A stretch of DNA of 64,000 nucleotides from the NCBI GenBank assembly GCA_023430975.1, contig JAEYYB010000116.1, forward strand, positions 62,001 through 126,000. The letters are read 5' to 3'. The notes under the pieces are model-generated. The model searched no databases, was not told the origin of the DNA, and saw nothing but the letters and a program-made list of their open reading frames with translations. Made by a program: the position numbers and the translations under genes. The DNA comes from Bacillota bacterium. GTDB lineage: Bacteria; Bacillota; Clostridia; Acetivibrionales; DSM-2933. The first letter of the stretch is position 1. The number at the start of each line of letters is the position of its first letter. This document shows, in pieces, positions 19,601 through 25,413 of this stretch.

Positions 19601-21001
19601 ACGGTTGTAATAACTGCCAGGAGCATGTATAACAATGCCATTAAAGCTACTTCTACTGTAGAAGTTCAGCCTGTTCCTGTAAGTGATATAAGATTTAATG
19701 TAAATTCAATTGAGATGTTAAATAAAAGTACATATACATTCTATGCTACTGTTCTTCCATATGAGGTAGAGGACAAAACTGTAAGCATTGATATTGGCAA
19801 TACAGGTGCTCTTAAATTAATTTCCAATGTCTTTGAGCAGGATCAAGGCAGAAATAAGATAACTATTGAAGCACATGGAGAAACTGCACCAATTTCTACA
19901 AAAATTACAGTTATAAGTAACCAGAATAATATGAGAAAAGATATTAGTGTAACTATAAAGAAAATTCCTGTAACTGGCTTAAAATGGGTTGCAACGCCTC
20001 CTTCAACTAAAGAATTAAAGGTTGATGAGAGCTATAATCTTGAGGTAACTGTCTCGCCAAGTAATGCTACCAACAGGAACAATATTATATGGTCTTCAAC
20101 AGATACAAACAACAGCTATATTACGCTTACAAGCAATAACAACAAGTGTACAGTTAAAGGAAAATCAGCAACTACATCACCTATTACTGTAAGTGCTTCA
20201 GTTGATGGGTATAGTTTGGCATTCCAGATAATTGTAAAAGCAGGAGCTACACCTACGCCAACGCCAACTGGAGGTGCGGGTGTTGGTGGTTTACTTGGAG
20301 GTGCAACTCCAACGCCTACCATAAGACCTACACCTACACCGACTGCAAGACCCACAGTGACACCAACAGCAAGACCGACGGTCACTCCAACAACTACGAA
20401 AAAGACTACAGCAACACCAATAGTCATAGCTCCGACTAATAATATTCCTGCAGCCGGAGGAAGTATAAATGATTACAAGGATATAGCCAAGCACTGGGCA
20501 AAAGATAGCTTTGCATTGTTATTAAGTAAGGGTATAATCAGTGGATATCCTGATAAGACTTTAAGACCTAATGCTGAAATAACAAGAGAAGAAATATCCA
20601 AAATAATAATAATTGCATCAGGATATAATCCGTCAAGCAATACGAATCTTCCATATAAGGATAATTCATCGATTTCCGCCTGGGCTAAGCCGTTCATAAA
20701 GACAGCAATGGATTCTGGTATTATTAATGGATATGAGAATAATACATTCAGACCTAAGAATAAGCTTACCAGGAAAGAGATGGCTGTAATCATAATAAAT
20801 GCATTTGGCTATGACGTAGTACAAAATCCCAAAATTAACATGAAAGATGCAAATAAGATCCCTACTTGGGCTAAGGGGCAGGTGGCAAAAGCAATCGAGC
20901 TTGGTATTATTAAAGGGTATAATGATAATACATTCAGACCTGACAAGACCATTACAAGGGCTGAAGTTGCAGCAATGATTGCACGGTGTATCAGCCAATA
21001 G
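7613..21001 (+). CDS. giant S-layer-anchored surface protein with about 34 tandem repeats, Ig-like domains and three SLH domains
   Basis: 4462 residues, preceded by GGGGGG 6 bases from the ATG. Order of parts: signal peptide (about 1-28); spacer; about 34 tandem repeats of about 109 residues (68-3768); about five Ig-like domains, the first three clearly Big_2-like with the WSSDNTNVAKVSSDG type of motif (3770-4208); a Pro/Thr linker (about 4210-4270); three SLH domains (about 4285-4460), each with a G-I-I-x-G-Y-x-x-x-T-x-R-P core. SLH domains bind pyruvylated cell-wall polysaccharide, so the protein should project from the cell wall. Each repeat starts like ISGTISLPEG, has a middle resembling IPxGxxSxxYxxxVPPG and YKVYYE, then GYYNxxGTV, and ends IDVSxxDxxGINLTLIxKR. 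I do not recognise the repeat as cohesin, cadherin or Big family; a beta-sandwich is likely. Repeat 31 has a long insertion and repeat 34 lacks its first half. The gene stands alone between its leader and a terminator. The role may be adhesion, scaffolding or surface layer structure. Confidence 0.9.
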   Translation: MKRQLKTVISVLLCFVLIFGQLTPMTALTQNSDSVGEALGTSVTGDVYQDTVDTQEVNFAPENIEDPVISGEISLPEGYIAPVGGINLNIYASNGTSTHNTIVSIPAGETKASYSLNTKAQTGYVVYYQTSNVNYMNTMYLGAKSMVRNRASATLFDLSDGDENLNLTIIPLRKIRGKLILPGNTSSLNFRVYAVSDLDSKTSDIITMNSDEAEYSIMVPPNTIGSGYTVRYEAINNNTVISPGYYSTLGTERFSNLAALVDVSDKDRTDLNLEIKKKKVISGTLAIPEGVLLDSNLNVTVNAVFGSDSANMVVVLTKENPVQDFKLYVPEGTGYKVGYQLNNVDKFMQTGYYNINGTVSDIAKAEPINVKENDRTDINLKLIAKSSVTGIIKLPDGLRAPAEGIDVTVRATNGINSGYTNVKIKQGTDFENYTVYLPEGTGYKLYYDTKDSNYVQIAYYNVSKMVTTSDSASSFNLGSNGTETINLSMIAKRAISGRIQLPKGVSEDPEAVFKITASSTYGTGSTEVKMLQNKNSVDYSLLVPPGDNYIVMCEITKGAITYMKTSYYSAAGTVTNNTFAKGINTTAGNQPDIDFVLVEKRKVSGTISLPEGRVMDEDTVFWYRDKEDGREYPVVFKKGSRTADYTFYMTPGIRNFYYELGQNDTYVEKGFYSDTGTVMDESAATAIDVRTGDAAGKNFEFILKKVISGRLKLEKDTKAVGNITALVKVKGGRGEDSEYITIQNGSNYADYRLTVPPGADYKLWYENVTGSLNVVSKMFYNSGFMTRNESEAGRIDVSEVSRSNIDLTLSEMKLISGELRIPDGDTLTASTSVRIYVENKSNQSDVTYKDVTISANSKSVPYNIYVPSGYSYYIRYGFLNENNFYVKDGYLGNNGMEINKSAAKVIEVSSENAENYDQINLTLIKKRIIKGMASLPAGVSLNSNISFSVFAGNYSTSVTILSDGKPVEYTLRVPPNAQDAGYKVYYKIGNSNTIFNETGYYSSSGMVSSEKDGEIIDVSNKDRENLNISLIPKSSISGSVKLPSDNLAARETSVRVFVSNNTYSNYQDVIIKEGTNSAPYIIFAPSGPGYTVKYEINNSAYVKNGYYNETGTVKDQTLANTINLGSENRSGINLTLIGNSKIEGTLKLPGNRVAPENGLRVKVIATLGSVTAAYVEVNVPQNYKSIPYSMYVSPASDYKISYQITSDKSYMAEGFYNETATALDKNNATPVDGLTSVSGIDMTLLPKIEISGTISIPPASDPKADLKLKIYAVNGNNIGDADVLIPKNAKQVPYTVYVPALGNYEVRYEISSNNMYVTPGYYSTQATTSDKAAAVLVKVPGDVSGIDMTIIPKRSISGTVFLKNEFAPLRGLPLKVVVTYKKITDATRTLSEAVDVVIPEGSNSVPYTIYVLDGMDYVVNYTTSDIKYIAAGYYTHTETIRYAENAEKLDLTSGSSVGVNLTLIRKKEISGTISLTKGTAPYGGLNINLYADNSKDNGTTNIVIPEGISSVPYTVYVPEGTNYKVRYNFNSANEMFLYPAYYNAEKGSVRDITEADILDLTAENKTGININIIPMYLISGTVTLPEGTVAPTGGIRVDVSAYSSKDRITKSFTVLEKNNGVDYKLFVPTGYSYKLQYIISNTNYLSGYYNVGGTVLNESDAGLISIDKSDLYGINMSIVEKKTISGKITIPDGIVLSGPVSVQINAGNNSVRVDIPKDKKEAVYSIKLPPNKPLSGYLVYYTLITSNEEFVAKGYYGLNGGLNGGVENTVPLEKNADLVDVSSENKENINLMILKRRTISGNIKTPVSVPAPKGGISVDVYVEGANITKNFVIPEGLSSIPFKVYVDSNQNTLGYKIRYTVKTANTGYTTNAYFNYNKPVQNANEASYVSVSTGDQTVDLELIGNSAISGTFELPEKAPTNGFNVTVSATNGSYSTSAEVYIPAGQTSAPFSLGLPPASGYKVYYSNAVNSKYAPKGYYNTTGTVLSESSAYLIDIRNGDKTGIKLMPILNRKISGTVFMPSGYTPSGTVSVKLIASNGTYTADAIKSLTASASSASYEIYLPPVSNYKLYYEVSNSEIANKGYFSTTGTFLDSNKASSIDLSKSDYSANMTLIENREVKGTVSIPGNAPTGGIDIKIVASNGTYTSSANVRIAEGNNSAQYSIKVPPASGYYVWYEVPSTGDYFPKAYYKSSNQNAVLTEAEAQKLDLTNAAAGDTSFKLLHYNSISGRIELSQKAPSGGIKFELTAKNSSNTRTLNLTIPENQNYIDYTMYVPNGNGYKLYYSMPVNDNYAEKAYYNKLKTVLEESNSSPFDVYDNKYNVGMNIIVKRSITGEVVLPDSEKAARDMSVDITASSGKYEVKKTVKIIAGTNSAAYSMKLLPNEPGMGYVLKFETSFDYGYVRSGYYKEDGFVRNVKNTKSIDVSGGDFTGVSFILKHLAAVSGKIKLKSGTAPAEGLKVDVFARNTVDSASTAVTIPAGQIEGDYTLFLPPNDEGDDYLVRYENWGNDSYLSTGFYSKSGTARYESYADKLDINNDKSDIDLEIEKKKVVSGTISLPNSETAPEGGLRITITAKNAFDLGKTVVLIPSGSNNAAYTLNVPAGTDYQLYYELPIINDYVIKGYYKEGTMVYKPLDAQSLDFNTYEEKYDNKNLTLIKKKIISGSISLPDGKNAQEEIVVKITAENAGNTLVKIPVGTNTVQYMIKVAPSIEGKGCKVGYEVSSIYGFVAAEYYSINGMVRNTKLADDVDANDYDAPNINLKLVEPRKIRGKVALPEKAVAVGKDVLIKVTGSNGIDSVSTNVIIPQGQNSADYSLELPPNDKGYEYIVKYENWGEFKYTLYGYYNSKGTTITLSEAQAVDINSGDAENKDMTLIVRRTIKGNIVVPEGIQIPKEGLILRVIAESGLESYSSEIVLTSGMTKCPYILYVEQGAGYNLRYELSADSIFMERGFYSSAGTTNMIDKADSLKVSGSELTNKDLTLIVKRSISGVITLPDSAQQASGISVIASNDKGTYSAVVSIPKGKRTVEYKLNVPAGNGYIVRYELASNSEIAPVGYYSDITSEAVRAIDDAKALDLYLSDAENISFKMLQNRTISGKIKLLEGTAGSDGIKVVLTAIDTSGIQASKEFFIPQGESSVDYSLSVMPLSGYKIKYNVELQGYSSYGYYNARGMVIHPERADTIDVSTKIAEDIIITLIDKKEIKGVLSLPQGISLSDDLSVKIKAVNVKSGNIDTVESKILKGSGSAAYVLKVTPDADSNLYKVYYEIAPGRDVFEKGYYNTALTVPDEKLASLLDLTNGNIVSVNLEMIKARKISGRIMLHDGVKAGAGNIKVNVYAEKTNYTGYRVVKSITIPEGQNYAEFELSVPESTTAVAQVNVQARTSGMNSPAKLFSTQTNTFIPLVNGLNSDYIVGYQYNSNNLINDGLYQSGFYKAQGTTAYSAAADTLNVANGDKNGINMVIKQRERKITGTFKVPENVTIPESGLEVKITAVNGSLAYSPETSFKVYKGQNTVEFELSVPALDKYHVKYVANINGYMESGFYSRGTTKGKEKFADDVNTLSGNANNIVLEPIPGFEVYGNISLPSGMKVGYESFGVSVKAENDNNECSVFVPIAKDASSAQYKMYLPTGKDYIISYSILPLFGEYLSLSYYKTDGATTEVNNATRLEVTATKGIGTITLLSANRSISGSITLPDGKGDTGYLLNVPVNEIHGGYNVSYTLEKRNDYPYEFSNGYYSKNGTVSYVGDAYIVDVYNGNASNIKIPLLAEGTIPVEGIVMDKQLVSMTEGSTLNLGVKFYPEYATNKSITWSSDNTNVAKVSSDGTVTALSQGEAVIKAVSSNCIEVSCKIAVTAAKKNGFNLDKDEIYIVLGDKVQLNAIFGADIEESSVKWGSDNSNIAYVTGSGQVEGKLPGKAIITATCENDPLLKAVCVVHVINPVSKIQIKESPKVVIIVGNTQQLTSIIEPEDEMTKGVIWSSSDTRVATVDKDGLVRAIKKGTVVITARSMYNNAIKATSTVEVQPVPVSDIRFNVNSIEMLNKSTYTFYATVLPYEVEDKTVSIDIGNTGALKLISNVFEQDQGRNKITIEAHGETAPISTKITVISNQNNMRKDISVTIKKIPVTGLKWVATPPSTKELKVDESYNLEVTVSPSNATNRNNIIWSSTDTNNSYITLTSNNNKCTVKGKSATTSPITVSASVDGYSLAFQIIVKAGATPTPTPTGGAGVGGLLGGATPTPTIRPTPTPTARPTVTPTARPTVTPTTTKKTTATPIVIAPTNNIPAAGGSINDYKDIAKHWAKDSFALLLSKGIISGYPDKTLRPNAEITREEISKIIIIASGYNPSSNTNLPYKDNSSISAWAKPFIKTAMDSGIINGYENNTFRPKNKLTRKEMAVIIINAFGYDVVQNPKINMKDANKIPTWAKGQVAKAIELGIIKGYNDNTFRPDKTITRAEVAAMIARCISQ

Positions 21002-21043
21002 TACATATTGGGACTGGTTGAGTAATTAAATATATGGTTGATC

Positions 21044-21083
21044 AAAACAAAAAAGGGCGATAATGTTTGCCCTTTTTTGTTTT
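21044..21083 (+). terminator. strong rho-independent terminator of the giant surface protein gene
   Basis: A 15-base perfect stem, AAAACAAAAAAGGGC and GCCCTTTTTTGTTTT, with a 10-base loop. The U-run lies within the 3' arm. Confidence 0.9.
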
Positions 21084-21204
21084 GGTTTAGAAATTTCAAA
21101 TGCATAAACATTTTTTTGTTAAACCTAAAAATCTACTTGAAGATTTATATATAACTTGCCGATATAATCTATAACGTCTATCAATTCAGGGAGGTCTTAG
21201 CACT

Positions 21205-21954
21205 ATGGCAGCTGAAACTTTGGAAAAAACACAAATACTCAATGAGATAAAGGAATTATATGATAAAACTGGTGGCATGTCAGTAGATAAATCTAAGATT
21301 GTTAATATCATGCAAAAAGGCTCTTTTATCAAGACCCAGTTTTACGGGTCAAATAAGTGGAATGTTAACCTGGTTTTGGATAATTCCAATAACATGTTAA
21401 AAATTGCCTTTATTGAAGATGACGGGATACCTGCTTTACTGCCGGGCGACAAAATAAGGTGCAGATTTGCTGTTGATACTTATGATGTAAATATGCTTTG
21501 TGCCATTGATAGCTTGAAGTGCGACTTCCTGCCGACAAAATCACTTAAGATATTGAAAGCAGATATATGGAAAAATAAAAGAGCATCTTCAAGGCATAAT
21601 GCAGGGTTTTTATGCAGAGGAGAATCAGAACTTAACGAGAAATTTTCAGGCTATTTTATTAATATTGGTGAGTCTGGTACGGGATTGATATGTAAGGAAA
21701 ACCTCAGGGTTGGAAGTAGTGTTAAAATATCTATTTTTGTTAGTGAGTCTAAAAGAGTTGATTTCTATTCATACATAGTAAGAAGTAAAAGGCATCACGA
21801 TCAAAAATTCGAATATGGTACAAGATTTAGCAATATGACACCTCAGCTATGTGAAATAATTGATAATTTTATTAATAATGAAAAGAATAAGGAAATTATA
21901 ATCTATCAGGATTTGTGTAAGAAGTATAACATTACCCCTCTAGATTTTATATAA
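21205..21954 (+). CDS. PilZ-domain protein (YcgR-like), probable cyclic di-GMP receptor
   Basis: 249 residues, soluble. An N-terminal region of about 125 residues is built mostly of strands, like the YcgR N-domain. The PilZ domain follows from about residue 130. Its arginine motif is present as NKRASSRHN (RxxxR), but the second motif reads NIGESG where D/N-x-S-x-x-G is usual, so the Ser is replaced by Gly and binding affinity may differ. PilZ proteins bind cyclic di-GMP and pass the signal to flagellar, pilus or polysaccharide machinery. The start ATG has GGGAGG 10 bases upstream. It lies between the giant surface protein and the type IV pilus cluster, which is suggestive of a link to surface behaviour but not proof. 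Confidence 0.75.
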   Translation: MAAETLEKTQILNEIKELYDKTGGMSVDKSKIVNIMQKGSFIKTQFYGSNKWNVNLVLDNSNNMLKIAFIEDDGIPALLPGDKIRCRFAVDTYDVNMLCAIDSLKCDFLPTKSLKILKADIWKNKRASSRHNAGFLCRGESELNEKFSGYFINIGESGTGLICKENLRVGSSVKISIFVSESKRVDFYSYIVRSKRHHDQKFEYGTRFSNMTPQLCEIIDNFINNEKNKEIIIYQDLCKKYNITPLDFI

Positions 21955-21969
21955 ATTCATTTGTTAAAG

Positions 21970-22010
21970 ATTCAGGGAATGCTTACATTACTGGTATGCA
22001 TCCCCTGAAT
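21970..22010. terminator. hairpin between convergent genes
   Basis: ATTCAGGGaATGC pairs with GCATcCCCTGAAT. It lies between the convergent PilZ and aminotransferase genes and could stop transcription from both sides, though the T-runs are weak. Confidence 0.5.
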
Positions 22011-22031
22011 ACATTTATATAAATAGCTTTA

Positions 22032-23105
22032 TTAAGCCTTAACTTCTGTTGTCCAGCCTAATGTATCTTCAAAATCTCCCTTTTGAATATTGGTTATAGT
22101 TGTATAAATTTTTGAGGAAAGCTCACCTATTTTACCTTCATTTATAGTTATTTTATTATCATTCCAATTCAATTCACCTATCGGAGAAATAACTGCAGCT
22201 GTTCCGGTACCAAAAGCTTCATCAATGGTGCCATTAGCATGTGCATCATAAATTTCTTGAATAGTAATTTTTCTTTCAGTTACTTTAACGCCCCATGACT
22301 TTAAGAGTTCAATCGTTGAGTCTCTTGTTATACCCGCTAAAATACTTCCTTCCAGTGCAGGAGTGATAACTTCTCCATTAATCTTGAAGAATACATTCAT
22401 TGTACCAACTTCTTCAATATACTTCTTTTCAACTCCATCCAGCCATAAAACCTGAGTATATCCCTTCTTTTTTGCTTCCATTTGTGCCTTAAGGCTTGAA
22501 GCATAGTTTCCAGGAGTTTTGGCATAGCCGATTCCACCTTTAACAGCTCTTACATAGTTACTTTCTACGTATATTTTAACAGGATTAATTCCTTCAGGAT
22601 AATAAGCACCTACAGGGGATAAAATTACAATATACTTGTATGTTTTGGAAGGTCTTACACCGAGGAAAGGATCTGTGGAAATAATAAATGGTCTTATATA
22701 GAGTGATGTACCATCTTCTGTAGGTATCCAGTCCTTTTCCAGATTAATGAGCTCCTTAAGAGCTTCTATGCAAAAATCAACATCTATTGGAGGGATACAT
22801 AATCTGTCATTGGATATGTTAACCCTTTCCATGTTCTTATGAGGTCTGAAAAGCAATATACGTCCATCTTTAGCTCTATAAGCCTTTAAACCTTCAAAAA
22901 TTGCCTGACCATAATGAAGAACCATGGTTGCCGGATCCATTTCCAAAGGTGCATAGGGGACTATACGAGGATCATGCCATCCTTTTCCTTCTGTGTAATC
23001 CATTATAAACATATGATCAGTAAAATAGTTGCCGAACCCAAGATTGCTTTGGTCGGGTTTAGTTTTTGGGGATTTTGTTTTTTCAATTTTAATTTGACCT
23101 ATCAT
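22032..23105 (-). CDS. ilvE: branched-chain amino acid aminotransferase
   Basis: 357 residues, full length for the eukaryotic-like/class IIb BCAT group. It transfers the amino group between glutamate and the 2-oxo acids of leucine, isoleucine and valine in the cytoplasm. The PLP lysine is Lys196 in GYAKTPGNYASS, matching NYKLGGNY of mammalian BCAT. QVLWLDG, EEVGTMNVFF and GTGTAAVISPIG are the other conserved blocks, and YGQAIFEGLKAYR lies near residue 65. AAGGGAGTC is placed properly before the ATG on the minus strand. The gene is alone on its strand between PilZ and yqeG. No T-box or leader peptide was seen in its 337-base upstream region, which contains a degenerate R1 repeat. Confidence 0.92.
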   Translation of the reverse strand: MIGQIKIEKTKSPKTKPDQSNLGFGNYFTDHMFIMDYTEGKGWHDPRIVPYAPLEMDPATMVLHYGQAIFEGLKAYRAKDGRILLFRPHKNMERVNISNDRLCIPPIDVDFCIEALKELINLEKDWIPTEDGTSLYIRPFIISTDPFLGVRPSKTYKYIVILSPVGAYYPEGINPVKIYVESNYVRAVKGGIGYAKTPGNYASSLKAQMEAKKKGYTQVLWLDGVEKKYIEEVGTMNVFFKINGEVITPALEGSILAGITRDSTIELLKSWGVKVTERKITIQEIYDAHANGTIDEAFGTGTAAVISPIGELNWNDNKITINEGKIGELSSKIYTTITNIQKGDFEDTLGWTTEVKA

Positions 23106-23139
23106 AAATATGACTCCCTTTCAGAATACTTTAGTTAAC

Positions 23140-23252
23140 TATATTAAAAGTGATAAATCTTTTAATATAAAATCACTTTGCGATTTTGTTCTAACCTTAC
23201 ATTTGGCAATGCAAAATAAGTAATATTATTGTACCCTGCCAAATGTAAGATT
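23140..23252. repeat. degenerate R1 repeat
   Basis: Starts ATATTAAAAGTGATAAATCT, as other R1 copies do, and carries CTTACATTTGGCA and TGCCAAATGTAAG as inverted arms. The middle differs from the family and the right end is worn. It occupies part of the 338-base divergent gap between ilvE and yqeG. Confidence 0.6.
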
Positions 23253-23443
23253 ACCATCTAAGTAATATAGAAAATTTGTCCAAACTCATAAATTATTATG
23301 ACACTTTTTATTTGAAAAATCCAGACTTTTTAATCATATTATCTATATTATTGTTTAATATGCTAAAAATATTGATATCATTATGTTTGTTTGTTATTAT
23401 TTAGTAAAGTTATGAAGTTAATTATAAATTTCGGAGGAGTAAA

Positions 23444-24034
23444 ATGCTGGAAAAATACTTTCCTGATGTAATAGTAGACAAGGTACAGGATATAAATTTG
23501 GACGATCTGAAAAAGAAAGGAATAAAAGGGCTTGTATTAGATATTGATAATACACTGGTTGCACAGTTTACAATGAATGCGAGCGAAGATATAAAAAAGT
23601 GGATTCAAAGAGTTAAGGATATGGGATTTCTTCCATGTATTATTTCTAATGCTTCAAAAAAAAGGGTGGCAGCGTTTAATTCAGGGCTTAATATTCCCGC
23701 TATTCACAGGGCTTATAAACCTTCTCCAAAGTCATATCTAAGGGCAGCAACACTTTTAGGGATAAAATGTAGTGAGATTGCAGCAGTAGGTGACCAGATA
23801 TTTACCGATATCTATGGAGGTAACAGGATTAATATGTATACTATACTGGTTAAGCCTATAGATAAGAAAGAGATACTATTTGTAAAGCTCAAAAGGCATA
23901 TCGAAAGGTTTGTTCTTTTTAGACACAGTAAGGCAGATTCTATCAAGAGCAGCAAACTTAAAAGGAGCAGATGGAAGGAAAAAAGTGCTATTAGGCATTT
24001 TGCGGCAGATTCGAAAAAGCCTCACAATTCTTGA
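23444..24034 (+). CDS. yqeG: YqeG-family HAD phosphatase
   Basis: 196 residues. HAD motif I is LVLDIDNTLV (nucleophile Asp33, Asp35), motif II is IISNAS, motif III includes KPSP, and motif IV is VGDQIFTDIYGGNR. The family (PGP-like phosphatase) is found throughout Firmicutes; its substrate is not settled. The C-terminal 40 residues are strongly basic (Lys/Arg/Ser-rich), longer than I would expect for the family. GGAGG precedes the ATG. It lies directly upstream of aroE, a known association in Clostridia and Bacilli. Confidence 0.85.
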   Translation: MLEKYFPDVIVDKVQDINLDDLKKKGIKGLVLDIDNTLVAQFTMNASEDIKKWIQRVKDMGFLPCIISNASKKRVAAFNSGLNIPAIHRAYKPSPKSYLRAATLLGIKCSEIAAVGDQIFTDIYGGNRINMYTILVKPIDKKEILFVKLKRHIERFVLFRHSKADSIKSSKLKRSRWKEKSAIRHFAADSKKPHNS

Positions 24035-24058
24035 CAGGCTATAAATCATAATATTCTA

Positions 24059-24156
24059 AATGAAAAGTGAATAATCTTTTACATTTGTCTATCGAAATCC
24101 CGTAAAAGCGTTCGTTATTTGCTCTGACAAATGTAAGATTATTAACACTTTCATAT
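24059..24156. repeat. R1 palindromic repeat
   Basis: Left arm ATGAAAAGTGAATAATCTTT, right arm GATTATTAACACTTTCAT, centre with GCGTTCGTTATTTGCTCTGA. It fills the gap between yqeG and aroE. Confidence 0.85.
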
Positions 24157-24194
24157 AGGAAAAGACTCAAATTTGTATTAGAGGGGGAATTAAT

Positions 24195-25076
24195 GTGGGA
24201 TTATCAATAAATGGACGTACTAAAATTTTAGGTATTATAGGAGACCCAATAGAACACTCAAAATCTCCCATATTACATAATTATATAAGCACCTACAAAA
24301 ATATAAACGCAGTGTATGTACCATTTAAGGTTCATACCGATAATCTGCCTGATGCCGTAAAAGGCCTTAGAGGACTTAATGTTGTTGGATTTAATGTTAC
24401 CGTTCCCCATAAGAATAAGGTAACGCAGTATTTAGATGGTATTTCTGATGAAGCCAGGCTAATTGGTGCTGTTAATACAGTAAAAAATATAGACGGCAAG
24501 TTATGGGGATACAATACAGACGGAGATGGATTTTTGCGGTCTTTTAAAGAAGAAACGGCACATGCATTTAAAGGTGAAAGCGTTGTAATTATCGGTGCAG
24601 GGGGTGCAGCAAGGGCTGTTGCAGTCAAAGCTGCATTAGAAGGTGCAAGTAAGCTGGTAATACTTAATAGAAGCATAGATAAGGCAAAAGAACTTTCAGA
24701 TTATATTAATGAAAATATATCAGGCTGCTCTTCATTTGCAGGCATGGAGCATAATGACGTAAAAAATGCAGTTATTAGCTGTCGTATAGTTATAAACACT
24801 ACATCAGTGGGAATGTATCCTGAAACTGATAAAAGCCCTATAGAAGCTTATAGCCTTTTAAACGATAAGCATATTGTTTATGATATTATATACAATCCTG
24901 TAAAGACAGAGCTTTTGAAGGCTGCTGGGGAGAAAGGAAGCGTTGCTGTCAATGGGATGGGAATGTTGTTCTATCAGGGGATATATGCATATGAAAAGTG
25001 GATGGACATTGAATTCTCAGAAAACGAGATTGAACAATTCTATATAAGGTTTAAGGAAGCTGTTATGGAGGTCTAA
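24195..25076 (+). CDS. aroE: shikimate dehydrogenase
   Basis: 293 residues, normal length. It reduces 3-dehydroshikimate to shikimate with NADPH in aromatic amino acid synthesis. Motifs: GDPIEHSKSPILHN (shikimate binding), NVTVPHK with catalytic Lys73, GAVNT, GYNTDGDGF, the nucleotide-binding loop IIGAGGAARAV and NTTSVGMYP. The start is the GTG at 24195, 8 bases after GAGGGGGA; an overlapping ATG at 24193 is out of frame. A second shikimate-pathway gene, aroQ, lies beyond the pilus cluster at 39371, so the pilus genes stand between the two. Confidence 0.95.
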   Translation: MGLSINGRTKILGIIGDPIEHSKSPILHNYISTYKNINAVYVPFKVHTDNLPDAVKGLRGLNVVGFNVTVPHKNKVTQYLDGISDEARLIGAVNTVKNIDGKLWGYNTDGDGFLRSFKEETAHAFKGESVVIIGAGGAARAVAVKAALEGASKLVILNRSIDKAKELSDYINENISGCSSFAGMEHNDVKNAVISCRIVINTTSVGMYPETDKSPIEAYSLLNDKHIVYDIIYNPVKTELLKAAGEKGSVAVNGMGMLFYQGIYAYEKWMDIEFSENEIEQFYIRFKEAVMEV

Positions 25077-25113
25077 TGCCAAACTGCTTTTTATATAAAA
25101 TCATAAAATCACT

Positions 25114-25215
25114 ATATGAAAAGTGAATAATCTTTTACATTTGTCTATCGCAAATTCCGTAAAAACCGTTCGTTATTTGCTCTGACATATGTAAGATCAT
25201 TAACACTTTTCATAT
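25114..25215. repeat. R1 palindromic repeat
   Basis: Starts ATATGAAAAGTGAATAATCT and ends GATCATTAACACTTTTCATAT. Directly downstream (about 25229-25280) lies a worn half copy with CTTACATTTGGA. Together they occupy most of the gap between aroE and pilB. Confidence 0.85.
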
Positions 25216-25376
25216 GGTAATCATTGGTTAATGCCTAACCTTACATTTGGAAGAGCAAGCTTATGATTATAAAGTGATTTTTTTCTTATGTTTTTTCTAT
25301 ATTAATCCGATAAAAATAAAGTGATATATAAATATTCGTTTGGTATGTAATGCTGAAAGATCACTTCAAGATTTTT

Positions 25377-25393
25377 TATTACCAATGGTAATA
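25377..25393. promoter_or_regulatory. perfect 17-base palindrome just upstream of pilB
   Basis: TATTACCA-A-TGGTAATA, ending 10 bases before the ribosome binding site of pilB. It could be an operator or a messenger hairpin controlling the pilus cluster. No regulator can be named. Confidence 0.4.
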
Positions 25394-25413
25394 TGCTTTT
25401 ATTGGAGGGCTTT

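Noticed and set aside
20116..20427. Minus-strand open frame of 103 codons rich in Val/Gly
   Set aside because: It is the reverse reading of the Pro/Thr linker and Ig-like part of the giant surface protein. The Val-Gly-Val pattern comes from the linker's ACACC/ACTCC repeats.
23106..23443. T-box or attenuation leader for ilvE
   Set aside because: No T-box consensus, leader peptide rich in branched-chain codons, or terminator/antiterminator pair was seen. The region is mostly a degenerate R1 repeat.
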